Assembly: GCF_020091585.1 (NCBI RefSeq)
Contig: NZ_CP083582.1
Location: 1,736,001 to 1,800,000, forward strand
Reading direction: 5' to 3'
Length of the DNA: 64,000 nucleotides
DNA from: Kovacikia minuta CCNUW1
Lineage (GTDB): Bacteria; Cyanobacteriota; Cyanobacteriia; Leptolyngbyales; Leptolyngbyaceae
Below are positions 28,682 through 37,827 of the stretch, piece after piece. Each line of letters opens with the position of its first letter. The first letter of the stretch is position 1. A program made the position numbers and the translations under genes. The notes beneath the pieces are model-generated. The model worked only from the letters and a program-made list of their open reading frames with translations. It made no database searches and was not told the DNA's origin.

Positions 28682-30286
28682 ATGTTCTCAGAATTTCTGT
28701 TGAAGGTGGGAATTGTGGATAAACGCATACTTTACGTCCGTCTTCCCTGCAATCCGATTTTTCCGATCGGTGTGGTTTATCTGGCTGATCATGTCCACAA
28801 GCAATTCCCCACGGTTCAGCAGCGGATCTTTGATTTGGGCACAGTGCCACCGCTGGATTATGCCTCGGCACTGGATGCCTGCATTGATGAATTCAAGCCG
28901 ACGCTGCTGGTATTTTCCTGGCGAGATATTCAGATTTATGCCCCCGTTGGCGGTCGGGGTGGCAATCCGCTCCAGTACACATTCGAGTTCTTTTATGCCA
29001 GCAATCCGCTGGTGAAGCTGCGTGGGGCGATCGGACTATTGCGGGTCGCAAAGGGCTACTACGGTGAACTGTGGCGCAATCTGGGATTGATCAAACGGGG
29101 GATGAAACGGGCGCAGCGCTATCACTCCACCGTTCGTTCTGTTGTCGGGGGGGGTGCGGTCAGTGTCTTTTATGAACAACTGGGCAAGAGTTTGCCTGCG
29201 GGAACCATCATTTCAGTGGGAGAAGGGGAAGCCCTGCTCGAAAAGATTTTGCAGGGCAAGAATTTTCTGGACGAGCGCTGCTATGTGGTGGGGCAAACTC
29301 GACCCCGCGATCGGATGATTCACGAAACCCCTACTGCGATCGAAAAAACTGCCTGCAATTACGACTACATCGAAACCATCTGGCACGAGTTTGAGTATTA
29401 TCTGCAAGCCCAGGATTTTTACGTTGGCGTGCAAACGAAGCGGGGCTGTCCTCACAACTGCTGCTACTGCATCTACACCGTGATTGAAGGGAAGCAGGTG
29501 CGGATTAATCCCGCCGCCGAAGTCGTAGGTGAGATGCGCCAGTTGTACGATCGCGGCATTCGCAACTTCTGGTTCACCGATGCCCAACTGATTCCCGCCC
29601 GCAAGTATATGGATGATGTGGTGGAACTATTACAGAAGGTTCTGGATGCGGGCATGCAGGATATTCACTGGGCAGCATACATCCGGGCAGATAACCTGAC
29701 TCCGGAACTGTGCGACCTGATGGTGCAGACCGGCATGAACTACTTTGAGATTGGCATTACCAGCGGTTCTCAGGAGTTAGTCCGTAAGATGCGAATGGGG
29801 TATAACCTGCGCACCGTTTTGCAAAACTGCCGGGATCTAAAAGCAGCAGGGTTTAATGATCTGGTTTCGGTCAACTACTCGTTTAACGTGATTGACGAAA
29901 CCGTTGACACGATTCGCCAGACGATCGCCTACCACCGGGAACTGGAGCAGATCTTTGGGGCAGACAAGGTGGAACCGGCGATTTTCTTCATCGGTTTGCA
30001 ACCCCACACCCATCTGGAAAAATACGCCTTCGATCAGAAGATGCTGAAACCGGGCTACGACCCGATGAACATTACCCCCTGGACGGTTAAAAAGCTGCTC
30101 TGGAATCCGGAACCCCTCGGCTCTTTCTTTGGAGAAGTTTGCCTGCAAGCCTGGCGACGCAACCCCAACGATTTTGGGCGAGAAGTCATGGCAATCCTGG
30201 AAGAACGCCTGGGACGGGCAGATCTGGAAACAGCGCTGACGGCTCCGATCGAGGTGAAAGCAAAGGAACTGGCACTCTCTACATAA
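28682..30286 (+). CDS. B12-binding-type radical SAM protein
   Basis: 534 residues. The N-terminal half (about 15-200) resembles a cobalamin-binding Rossmann domain (RLPCNPIFPIGVVYLADHV). The radical SAM core has the cluster motif CPHNCCYC (C256, C260, C263), followed by EIGITSGSQELVRKMRMG, the SAM-binding region. A long cyanobacterial family of this length has been annotated as a photosystem II high-light acclimation radical SAM protein; that functional link is from annotation, not from the sequence here. It starts 53 bases after the kinase gene. Confidence 0.85.
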   Translation: MFSEFLLKVGIVDKRILYVRLPCNPIFPIGVVYLADHVHKQFPTVQQRIFDLGTVPPLDYASALDACIDEFKPTLLVFSWRDIQIYAPVGGRGGNPLQYTFEFFYASNPLVKLRGAIGLLRVAKGYYGELWRNLGLIKRGMKRAQRYHSTVRSVVGGGAVSVFYEQLGKSLPAGTIISVGEGEALLEKILQGKNFLDERCYVVGQTRPRDRMIHETPTAIEKTACNYDYIETIWHEFEYYLQAQDFYVGVQTKRGCPHNCCYCIYTVIEGKQVRINPAAEVVGEMRQLYDRGIRNFWFTDAQLIPARKYMDDVVELLQKVLDAGMQDIHWAAYIRADNLTPELCDLMVQTGMNYFEIGITSGSQELVRKMRMGYNLRTVLQNCRDLKAAGFNDLVSVNYSFNVIDETVDTIRQTIAYHRELEQIFGADKVEPAIFFIGLQPHTHLEKYAFDQKMLKPGYDPMNITPWTVKKLLWNPEPLGSFFGEVCLQAWRRNPNDFGREVMAILEERLGRADLETALTAPIEVKAKELALST

Positions 30287-30371
30287 AACCTGGCACTATC
30301 ACCGCGCCGCTAAATGATTAAGCTTTGCTCACAGGTTAGGATGTGGACGACACTGATCTGTGGAAGTTTAG

Positions 30372-30887
30372 ATGCTCAAGCTGAAGGTGTGGTATTCAAG
30401 GATTTTTCTCGTACTTTGTATCTTGCTCACGACCTGTGCAGCAACCTCTCAGCAAAAGACTTCAAAGGAAGTCTCTGAGAATCCGGTAACCAAGATTCAA
30501 TCCAGGCGGGAATTAGCCAGAGAAGTTCTGAGAGAAACCGGAATTTCGCAAAAATACAACCTTTATCTTGGTAACAGTGTTGATTTGGGACTTCCTTTTT
30601 CGACACGAAATAGTAAATACAGGGAATGGTTGCAAGCGGTTTTGGCACGGGAAGCCGGATGGGCAAAGATTGAGGATAAATATATTGCACGACTTGAAGC
30701 TGATTTTTCAGAATCAGAACTGAAGGAATTACTGAACCTATCCAGACAACCGTTAATGAAGCGGTTACTACAGAACGAAATGCAAGCTTACGTTGACTCG
30801 TCTGAAGAACGGCGAAAATTGCTGTCTCAAGTCTGGGATGATTACAACTCCGGTAAAATCAACCCACCACCGGAGGTCATGCCCTAA
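30372..30887 (+). CDS. Secreted DUF2059-like protein
   Basis: 171 residues. A basic start and hydrophobic core (IFLVLCILLTTCAATS) form a signal peptide; the C at about 22 could be a lipobox cysteine, but the -1 residue is Thr, so lipidation is doubtful. The mature part is helical, with REVLRETGI and a C-terminal block (ELKELLNLSRQPLMKRLLQN) like the DUF2059 family of periplasmic proteins. Function unknown. It lies 85 bases after the radical SAM gene on the same strand. Confidence 0.65.
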   Translation: MLKLKVWYSRIFLVLCILLTTCAATSQQKTSKEVSENPVTKIQSRRELAREVLRETGISQKYNLYLGNSVDLGLPFSTRNSKYREWLQAVLAREAGWAKIEDKYIARLEADFSESELKELLNLSRQPLMKRLLQNEMQAYVDSSEERRKLLSQVWDDYNSGKINPPPEVMP

Positions 30888-30937
30888 TCCATTGACGCAG
30901 GGCTAATACCAATTTTTTATGAGGATGCACAGAATTA

Positions 30938-31208
30938 GATCCTCCCTAGCCCCCCTTAGAAAGGGGAGAATACCCTCTGCTTCCCCCTTTCTAAGCTACC
31001 GTGTACACACAAGTCGGAAATCTGTGAACACAAGTCCTGAAACCCTTGCTCTGCCTCAACTTTGGAAATTGGCTGAAATCTCAATAATCTCGGCTTATTG
31101 AGAACCGGCAACGAGAAATCAAGGTTGTGGAGGATCAGGTTTTCGGAAAACGAATCAGCGATCGACTTGTGTGTACACCGTAGCCTTTCTAAGGGGGCTA
31201 GGGGGATC
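30938..31208. repeat. Dispersed palindromic repeat split by an inserted element
   Basis: The outer arms, GATCCTCCCTAGCCCCCCTT (from 30938) and its near complement ending GGGGCTAGGGGGATC (31208), form one palindrome of about 73 bp once the inner element is removed. The same class occurs at 38952-39027 without an insert. Confidence 0.85.
30996..31183. mobile_element. 188-bp MITE-like element with terminal inverted repeats
   Basis: The ends match over 21 bases with one mismatch; the perfect inner part is GTGTACACACAAGTCG. It is flanked by a 10-base direct repeat CCTTTCTAAG (30986-30995 and 31184-31193), a target-site duplication created within the palindrome. The interior has no ORF, so it must be moved by a transposase encoded elsewhere. 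Confidence 0.85.
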
Positions 31209-31411
31209 GAGAACCATGTGCCTTCACAAAGAATTGGGCTAAGGGCAGTGCTGCCGTTGAACTGGTCTCGTTAGTCTGGCGTTAGTTTACAGCTTGTGAC
31301 AAGTCTTTGAAACAGACAAGCGTTGGTTGATATTTTACATGAGAGGACAAAGCTTTCCTTTGGTCATTCTTAGGAGCAAGTCTAGGCTGAAACATTTATC
31401 TAGTAAAGAAT

Positions 31412-32809
31412 ATGCGTTTAGCGTTGCGCTACAGGATTATTCTAGGAGTGCTGCTGATAATTCTGGTCGGGTTTGTAGCACAGGTAGGTGTTGCCAAAAG
31501 CCAGTCATCTCATACCAGTCAGAGTCAGACAGTCTCCAGCGTTTTATTTGAGAATGTGCAGATATTCAATGGTAAGTCCGAAGGACTGTCTGCGCCTTCT
31601 AATGTTTTAGTGGTGGGCAACAAAATCCAGAAGATTTCGACCACTTCTATTCCTGCACTCCCGAATGCAACCCTGACCCGGATCAATGGCGGTGGGCGAG
31701 TGCTAATGCCTGGTCTAATCGATACCCATGTCCACCTGTTCATGGAAACTACCCCGATCGAAAAAGTCCTTTCTCCTAATACCCCTATAGAAGCTTTGTT
31801 TCAACAGGCCCAAACCAATGTAACCGAAATGCTACTGCGAGGGTTTACCAGTGTCCGGGATCTAGCTGGACCTACATTTGAGTTGAAGCAAGCAATCGAC
31901 AGAGGCGATGTCGTAGGACCACGCATTTGGCCTTCAGGGGCAATGATCTCTCAAACGAGTGGACATGGCGACTACCGCTCCCTAGACGAGCTTCCCAGAA
32001 CCCCAACTAGCCCCCTCAGCCGCGCCGAAATATATGGAGTGACTGCGATCGCCGATGGAGAAGCTGAGGTGCTTCGCCGCGCCCGTGAACAACTGATGCG
32101 CGGTGCCAGTCAGATTAAGGTGGCGGCAGGCGGTGGTGTAACCTCAAGCTACGGTCCTCTGGATGCCAACCAATTTACAGAATCAGAATTACGTGCCGCT
32201 GTTCAAGCAGCAACAGACTGGAACACCTATGTTACCGCTCATGCCATCACATCGAGCGCAATGCAATCTGCAATTCGTGCGGGTATAAAGTGTATTGAAC
32301 ATGGTCAGTTAATGGACGAGGAAACGGCTAAGTTAATGGCTGAAAAAGGGATTTGGCTTAGCATTCAGCCGTTTTTGGATGATGAAGATGCCATTCCCTT
32401 TCCAGAAGGTTCAGTGAGTCGTGAGAAACAACTGAAAGTGGTTCAGGGCACAGATAATGCTTACAAACTGGCGAAGAAATACAATATTAAGACAGCCTGG
32501 AGCACCGACACATTGTTTGATGCCAAACTGGCAACCCGACAGGGAGCAATCCTCGCCAAAATGGTTCGTTGGTACACGCCTGCTCAAGTGCTGAAGATGG
32601 CCACAAGTACTAATGCTGAACTGTTAGCATTGTCGGGTCCTCGCAATCCTTATCCGGGCAAGTTGGGTGTGGTTGAAGAAGGGGCACTGGCTGATTTGTT
32701 GCTAGTGAATGGGAATCCCTTGGATAACATTCGGTTGGTCGAGAACTCAAGCCAAAACTTTGTGATAATTATGAAGGACGGTAAGCTCTACAAAAACCTT
32801 CTCAAATAA
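31412..32809 (+). CDS. Amidohydrolase family protein, secreted
   Basis: 465 residues. The N-terminal hydrophobic segment (about 9-28) followed by Ser/Gln-rich sequence suggests export. The metal-dependent hydrolase barrel shows the HxH motif in MPGLIDTHVHLF (near 105), a metal-lysine candidate in ASQIKVAAGGG, histidines in VTAHAIT and CIEHGQLM, and an aspartate in AWSTDTLFD. These are prolidase/imidazolonepropionase-like features. The substrate is unknown (dipeptides or cyclic amides are usual in this subgroup). It stands alone. Confidence 0.85.
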   Translation: MRLALRYRIILGVLLIILVGFVAQVGVAKSQSSHTSQSQTVSSVLFENVQIFNGKSEGLSAPSNVLVVGNKIQKISTTSIPALPNATLTRINGGGRVLMPGLIDTHVHLFMETTPIEKVLSPNTPIEALFQQAQTNVTEMLLRGFTSVRDLAGPTFELKQAIDRGDVVGPRIWPSGAMISQTSGHGDYRSLDELPRTPTSPLSRAEIYGVTAIADGEAEVLRRAREQLMRGASQIKVAAGGGVTSSYGPLDANQFTESELRAAVQAATDWNTYVTAHAITSSAMQSAIRAGIKCIEHGQLMDEETAKLMAEKGIWLSIQPFLDDEDAIPFPEGSVSREKQLKVVQGTDNAYKLAKKYNIKTAWSTDTLFDAKLATRQGAILAKMVRWYTPAQVLKMATSTNAELLALSGPRNPYPGKLGVVEEGALADLLLVNGNPLDNIRLVENSSQNFVIIMKDGKLYKNLLK

Positions 32810-32829
32810 CCGAAGACCAAGCTTGTCAA

Positions 32830-33119
32830 TTACTACCTCTGAGCGAAGGCGAGCTACCTCTGAGCGAAGGCGAGCTATCTCTGAGCGAAGGCGAGCCATA
32901 TCCGAACGAAGTCCAGCTATCCCTGAACGAAGTCGAGCTATCCCTGAACGAAGTCGAGCTACCTCTGAACTAGGTCGAGCTACCTCTGAACTAGGTCGAG
33001 CTACCTCTGAACTAGGTCGAGCTGTTTCTGAACGAAGTCAAGCTATCTCTGAGCTAAGTCCAGCTACCTCTAAACGAAGTCGAGTCACCTTTGAGCTGAG
33101 CTGGGCAAGTTCAGAGATA
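32830..33119. repeat. 21-bp minisatellite, about 13-14 copies
   Basis: Imperfect tandem units of the form GAGCTACCTCTGAACGAAGTC fill the gap between the amidohydrolase and the gene at 33122. Variants alternate GAACGAA, GAACTAG and GAGCGAA. Because 21 is a multiple of three, open frames run through it on both strands; the plus-strand frame (32823-33260) is not considered a gene. Confidence 0.9.
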
Positions 33120-33121
33120 GG

Positions 33122-33622
33122 TCAACCTGCTGACGAGATAGCTGGAGTGGATACTTTCTCCGCTTTAGGTCGTCGGTTGCCCATTGCTTTAAACCGTTCT
33201 CCGAGTTGGTCTGCCACGCTCTTAAGACCGGGGGCATGTTTTGCGGCTGTTTTCACATAGTCATAGACGAGCAGACTGCTTGCCATAGATTCGCCTCCGA
33301 CTGCCAGTAACGTATCATCCACTTTTTCCGTTAATTGCTCTAACAGGCTAAGAACTTCTGTAAGGGCGATCGTCAACTGGTAATCGCGATTAAATTCAGC
33401 AATGTTAAAACTGGCGGGGACGACCTCGGAATTGTTTTGAGTCACACTCAAGCTGTTGCTGACAAAGGCGATACTCTTATCACCCATCTTGATCCGTTTG
33501 CGCCGCTCATCGGGCGTGAGGCTGATTAAGAACGGCATGTTGTCGTGGAGCGAGGCGATCGCGGCTTTGATTTCCTGCAATTTTTCCGGTGTAATCGTAG
33601 CGCTAATGTTTTCGTAGGGCAT
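33122..33622 (-). CDS. Hypothetical 166-residue helical protein
   Basis: AGGAGA lies 7 bases before the ATG at 33622. The protein is largely helical and opens MPYENISATITPEKLQEIKA; it has LTPDERRKRIKMGDKSIAFV and an Ala-rich C-terminus. I recognise the type from bacterial hypothetical proteins but no named domain. Its TGA stop is followed in the same frame by seven-residue repeats encoded by the minisatellite, interrupted by a second TGA; see findings. Confidence 0.7.
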   Translation of the reverse strand: MPYENISATITPEKLQEIKAAIASLHDNMPFLISLTPDERRKRIKMGDKSIAFVSNSLSVTQNNSEVVPASFNIAEFNRDYQLTIALTEVLSLLEQLTEKVDDTLLAVGGESMASSLLVYDYVKTAAKHAPGLKSVADQLGERFKAMGNRRPKAEKVSTPAISSAG

Positions 33623-34039
33623 GAGACGTTCTCCTGATAGGGAATGCTGCGGGATAGTGGGTGGTTACCGCGATCGCCAACCACCCAACCTGTTCGCTTA
33701 GAATTCCCGCTGACGGAGATTTAGAACAGGACAACCCAGCCGAGCTACAGCTTTTTTGAAAAAGTTCAGGATCTATTAACCTGGCAATAAAAGATCTGGC
33801 ATTCCCGCGTAGGATGCTGTTAGCGCCAGCGTAACGCATCGAAACAACCGTGGATGGTGCGTTACGGCGCTGCCTAACACACCCTACGCAATCACCTTGT
33901 CACTTCTAAATCTGTATGAACAAAGGTTGCCGGGTTAATAAAGGTAAACAGCAAGGCTAGCAAGAGCCTTTTTCTGCCCCAACCCTGAGTTGCAATGGAA
34001 CCTCAGCTCTACTAAAACTCTCGCATGTAGAATTAGAGC
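33623..34039. repeat. Intergenic region with hairpin repeat (33807-33889)
   Basis: The arms at 33807-33838 and 33858-33889 are near-complementary and share TAACGCA / TGCGTTACGGCG. A partial single-arm copy occurs at 46438-46470. No gene is supported in the rest of the gap. Confidence 0.7.
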
Positions 34040-34336
34040 ATGGACATCACCTATCGCTTAGAGGGATTCGAGTTTGAATGGGATGAAAACAAAGCTCAGA
34101 GGAACTTTGAGAAGCACGGTGTGATGTTTGAAGAGGCAGCAGAGGTTTTTCTTGACCCTTTCTACATTCTTGGAGATGCATCGGTTAACAGTGAAGAACG
34201 AGGATTTGTTTTAGGTTATTCCCTTGCTGAACGATTGCTGCTGGTTGTTCATGTTGAACGTGACATAAGGATCAGAATTATTTCAGCTCGTGTTGCTATT
34301 AATACTGAACGGAGATTATATGAGCAGTCTCAATGA
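34040..34336 (+). CDS. brnT: BrnT family toxin
   Basis: 98 residues. The BrnT signature is clear: FEWDENKAQRNFEKHGVMFE (about 12-31), then EAAEVFLDP, and the C-terminal IRIISARVAINTERRLYEQ, carrying the usual R..SAR..ERR pattern of this RelE-fold ribonuclease toxin. It overlaps the antitoxin gene downstream by 17 bases, the normal toxin-first order for BrnTA. A complete module, unlike the relic at 23715. Confidence 0.9.
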   Translation: MDITYRLEGFEFEWDENKAQRNFEKHGVMFEEAAEVFLDPFYILGDASVNSEERGFVLGYSLAERLLLVVHVERDIRIRIISARVAINTERRLYEQSQ

Positions 34337-34631
34337 AGATTTGGAGTTGGAAAAGAACCTGGAGTTAAGGGTTCATCCACGGGAATCTGAGACGGTTTCA
34401 ATTCAGATCCCCAAAGATACGCTGGACTCTCTCAAGAAGGTAGCAGCCCAGCGAGATATGCCTCTAGAAGCATTACTTAAGTTTTATATTGGCAAAAGCC
34501 TGCGCCAGGATATCAGTCAACTGTTTGCTAATCAGGTGTTAGATTCAACCGCCAAAGTTCTGGCACGATACCATCATTCAGAAGATGAAGTTGCCAAGAT
34601 TTTGCAGGAAATTCGCCTGGAGTCGAAGTAG
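34320..34631 (+). CDS. Antitoxin partner of BrnT
   Basis: 103 residues from ATG 34320, with GGAG 7 bases upstream inside the toxin gene. VSIQIPKDTLDSLKKVAAQR and PLEALLKFYIGKSLRQDI form a ribbon-helix-helix DNA-binding domain in the middle; the C-terminal helices probably bind the toxin. Longer at the N-terminus than typical BrnA. It should repress its own operon together with the toxin. Confidence 0.8.
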   Translation: MSSLNEDLELEKNLELRVHPRESETVSIQIPKDTLDSLKKVAAQRDMPLEALLKFYIGKSLRQDISQLFANQVLDSTAKVLARYHHSEDEVAKILQEIRLESK

Positions 34632-34818
34632 CTTCTCTTCCCCACTTCAGAAGGGGTTGTGAACCTGCAAGCAAGAGAGCAGCTACAAAGTTTTGTTACG
34701 CTGTCCGAAATTCTCCTGGAGAATTTGTAGATTCTCTAGATTCTTCTTGCTAAATAGAGGAAATCCCGAATAGCCTCTAAACCTAGTAAATGATAGGACT
34801 CCATCTTTATGGCGTGGA

Positions 34819-34923
34819 ATGCAGGCGCAGCTAGTCTTTGATGGTCACTACATCATTGAACGCAAACTTGGAGAAGGTAGATTTGAAATTACCTATTTGG
34901 CAAGAACCCAAGGGGTGATCTGA
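34819..34923 (+). pseudogene. N-terminal fragment of a Ser/Thr protein kinase
   Basis: 34 codons read QLVFDGHYIIERKLGEGRFE then ITYLARTQG, matching the glycine-rich loop start of cyanobacterial kinases (usual form DGRYQIIRQLGEGGFGQTYLA). The frame ends at a TGA and the rest of the kinase is gone. Confidence 0.7.
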
Positions 34924-34939
34924 AAGTTATCAAAACGAT

Positions 34940-35029
34940 ATGATCCGTTTAGCAGAGATCCACTGGTACGAGGCTCACGGCATTGGTAAGAAGGAATTTA
35001 AGTTAAAGTTGCCCTTCCTGGATGAGTGA
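34940..35029 (+). pseudogene. C-terminal fragment of a small conserved gene
   Basis: 29 codons ending IHWYEAHGIGKKEFKLKLPF plus three residues. This ending is one I know from small cyanobacterial proteins that precede a gene like the next one. Its stop overlaps the next start (TGATG), a sign of former translational coupling. The N-terminal part is missing, replaced by the kinase fragment. Confidence 0.5.
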
Positions 35030-35265
35030 TGAAAGTAGAACAAAACCAAGCCATCCACTTTGCTCTGTGTCTCAACAATGAGGGATACAAAGCATCGCTA
35101 GAAGTTGGAAAACTTTACCGCATTGTGGCTGACGAGCAAGCAGCCGCTCATGGGTTGATTCGGATTATCGATGAAAGTGGAGAAGACTATGCCTTTTCAG
35201 CCGATCGTTTCTATCCAGTTGAGTTGCCGCAGAGTGTGGAAAAGCTTCTGTTGAAAGTGTCGTAG
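35029..35265 (+). CDS. Small conserved hypothetical protein
   Basis: 78 residues from the ATG at 35029 (a GTG one codon upstream is also in frame). The opening LCLNNEGYKASLEVGKLYRI and the middle IRIIDESGEDYAFSADRFYP are typical of a widespread family of short cyanobacterial proteins, probably a small beta fold. Often the second gene of a pair; here the first gene is truncated. Function unknown. Confidence 0.7.
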   Translation: MKVEQNQAIHFALCLNNEGYKASLEVGKLYRIVADEQAAAHGLIRIIDESGEDYAFSADRFYPVELPQSVEKLLLKVS

Positions 35266-35273
35266 ATTTGCTC

Positions 35274-36755
35274 TTAATCTGGCAACTTCACCATCTCGCG
35301 CACCGTTCCCCGCACACCGCCGATCGCCGATTTAAACTGGAAATCCTGCTTATGAACTTGCATCGGCATTCCCTGTTTAGAAGCCAAAACAATTACTCCA
35401 ACGGGATTGATTTTTACCTTGGGAATAAACTGTAAGCGATAGCGTTGTAACAACATTGCCAGCACGATTTTGATTTCCATCATGGCAAAACCCGCCCCAA
35501 TGCAGAGGCGCGGACCCGCACTAAACGGATTGTATTCGTAGAGGGTGGGATTAATCGTTTCCCATCGAGAGGGATTAAACACCATTGGCTCAGGGTAAAG
35601 TTCTGGCATCTGGTGGGTTTGATAGATGCTGACAAATACCTCCGTTCCCTGTGGCAGAACGTAGTCGCCCAATTTCGTCGGTTGCGAGGTGACCCGCCCA
35701 TTCCAGGGTACGGGCGAGAGGATACGCATACTTTCCTTAATCACCCGCTCCAGCAGGGGTAGCCGCGCCAGTTGCGCCACAGTTGGGGCTTCCCCCTGCA
35801 ACACAGCGTCCAACTCTTCCAGCAAATCCGCTGCTACCTGCGGGGACTGGGACAGCAAAAACAGCGTCCAGGTCAACGCATTGGAACTGGTTTCGTGCCC
35901 TGCGGCAAAGATTACGCCTGCATGCCCCAATAATTCATCTTCAGTCAGCCCTAACCCCTGCTCCTCATCCCGTGCCTGGATTAACATCGACAGCACATCC
36001 CGATCGACGCACCCCGCTGCCCGTTTGCGGACAATCATCTGGCGCATCTGATTATCGAGTTCGGCAATCTGGTTCAAAAAGCGATGGTAGGTGGAACCTG
36101 GCAGGTCAAACGGAAAAATTGCCATCCCCGGCGACCCCATAATCGAGAGGACATTCTGAATCAGTTGACCAATTCCTTTGTCGTTCTCCCCAATGTCTTC
36201 CCCAAACAGTGTTTTGGTGACAACACGCATGGTCAACAGCCGCATTACCTCAGCGATGTCGTAGGTTTCGCCCACCCGGAGGTGATCCAGGGTGGATTGG
36301 GTGATGGCAACAATGTCATCCCGGTAACCCTCAATTTGCTGTTTATGCAGGGCAGGCATGATCAGTTGCCGATGCTGGCGGTGGCGATCGCCATTAACCC
36401 CAAACAACCCAACGACAAAGTGCTTCAGCGGTTCCGTCCGCTCAGACTCATCCTTGCGACGATACAACCTGCCCGACAATGGGTATTTGTAATAAATCTC
36501 ATGTTGCGTCGCCACCTGCCGGACAAATTCCGGCCCATAGGCAAACACCGTTCCAGGACAATTTGGCAAGGGCGAATAGAGATTGGTGCCTCCGCCATAG
36601 CGCAGAGAGACGATCGGTCCATAGGTTTGAAACAACTGGCGGGTAAAGCCGATCGAATCCCTGGAAAAGTGGACGAGATTGGTAATATGCCCTAGTGGCG
36701 TCCTGGGATTAGGTCCGGGAACGGTTAGAAGAGGACGATTTGAGATTTGTATCAT
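35274..36755 (-). CDS. Cytochrome P450
   Basis: 493 residues. Heme-thiolate monooxygenase motifs are intact: I-helix AGHETS (285-290), ExxR in KESMR (E341-R344), PSRW (396-398), and the heme ligand FSAGPRLCIG (C418). The length and C-terminal sequence resemble the cyanobacterial CYP110/CYP4-like group that hydroxylates fatty acids or terpenoids; the substrate is inferred only. Convergent with the small gene at 35029, 8 bases apart. No terpene synthase or ferredoxin gene lies nearby. Confidence 0.95.
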   Translation of the reverse strand: MIQISNRPLLTVPGPNPRTPLGHITNLVHFSRDSIGFTRQLFQTYGPIVSLRYGGGTNLYSPLPNCPGTVFAYGPEFVRQVATQHEIYYKYPLSGRLYRRKDESERTEPLKHFVVGLFGVNGDRHRQHRQLIMPALHKQQIEGYRDDIVAITQSTLDHLRVGETYDIAEVMRLLTMRVVTKTLFGEDIGENDKGIGQLIQNVLSIMGSPGMAIFPFDLPGSTYHRFLNQIAELDNQMRQMIVRKRAAGCVDRDVLSMLIQARDEEQGLGLTEDELLGHAGVIFAAGHETSSNALTWTLFLLSQSPQVAADLLEELDAVLQGEAPTVAQLARLPLLERVIKESMRILSPVPWNGRVTSQPTKLGDYVLPQGTEVFVSIYQTHQMPELYPEPMVFNPSRWETINPTLYEYNPFSAGPRLCIGAGFAMMEIKIVLAMLLQRYRLQFIPKVKINPVGVIVLASKQGMPMQVHKQDFQFKSAIGGVRGTVREMVKLPD

Positions 36756-36942
36756 CTTTAAAGATAAGCAAAAAGAAATCTGAGTTGCTTGAGCCCCTGT
36801 AGCTAATTATCTCCACTTCTGGTTTATGTAAAGATATTAGGAGATTGCAAAAATACTAATGGAATGTTTTTTCAATCTTTAGCTAAGACTTAGTTAAGTT
36901 ATCATTCTAAGTAAATAAAACTAGAATCAGACAAATTAAGAA

Positions 36943-37642
36943 ATGAGAGATCAAAGAACACGAGAAGAGAAAATTGTAATTAATCTTGTACGCAACGAAC
37001 TTTGTAAAGCAGGAAATGAAGTTATCGAGGATAATGTATTCCATGATAGACCTGACTGGGTTTTTTCATTAAATGGAAAAAGAGTAGCCGCAGAATGTCG
37101 TCTTATTGGTTTGCAGGAATTAATGAAATGGAGTAACTGCAAACGAGAGATGCTCCCCGACAAAAATTACAGGGTTACATTTCCGCTCGAACCGCATTTA
37201 TGGGATGAAGAAAGCTATTGAAGATAAAGAAGGCAAGGTATCTGAATATCTGCAAAACAGCAATTCTGAAGAGGCATGGCTCATCACTCATTCAGACTTT
37301 AAGGTGGGAATCTCTTTGTACGAATGCAGCAGTTGGCTGTTGGAGCTGATGAGATCTGCGGCAGCTGCAACAACGACTAAATTCAGTAATGTATGGTTTG
37401 TACATCCAGAAGCGGGAGCCAACAAATTATGGGATGATAGCGAGCCAAAGATTAATTTCCCATCACTTGATGTAAGCAGCGGATATTATCCAACGGCATC
37501 ATACATGATGCTCGTAGGTTCATTTAAAGATGCTGACTGGATAGCATCTGCGGGGTTAGAAAATACAATCTCTATCACATTACAACCATTGGATACTCGT
37601 TACAGAATTGAAGAAGAGGGAGTTAACCCCCCGCTCAATTAG
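36943..37642 (+). pseudogene. PD-(D/E)xK-like nuclease family protein, frameshifted
   Basis: The first frame (36943-37221) contains DRPDWVFSLNGKRVAAECR (near 31-50), which resembles the PD...ExK catalytic core with Arg in place of Lys. The second frame (to 37642) continues from MKKAIEDKEGKVSEYLQ. Removing one G near 37202 (ATGGGATG) gives one protein of about 232 residues reading HLWMKKAIEDKE. Base composition is visibly more AT-rich than in the neighbours and the gene has no HIP1 site, suggesting transfer. It might be a defence or repair nuclease; the function is not known. Confidence 0.65.
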
Positions 37643-37827
37643 AATATTAGCCAACTCAAAATAACTTACCTTTACAAGTTAGATAAATATTCGAACTCAC
37701 AACATTATATTTACTCTAACTTGCTACCATTTTCTGCTTTAGCCAATTAGCCTAATAAATCGTTGACTAGAGAGGAAGGGGATTTTGGTGATTGTTTCAG
37801 TCTTTCCTCTTACCCTTTCACCTCCTC

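Noticed and set aside
32823-33260. 145-codon plus-strand frame with SERRRA/SELGRA repeats
   Set aside because: It is the translation of the 21-bp minisatellite, runs antisense into the 33122 gene, and has only a TTG start.
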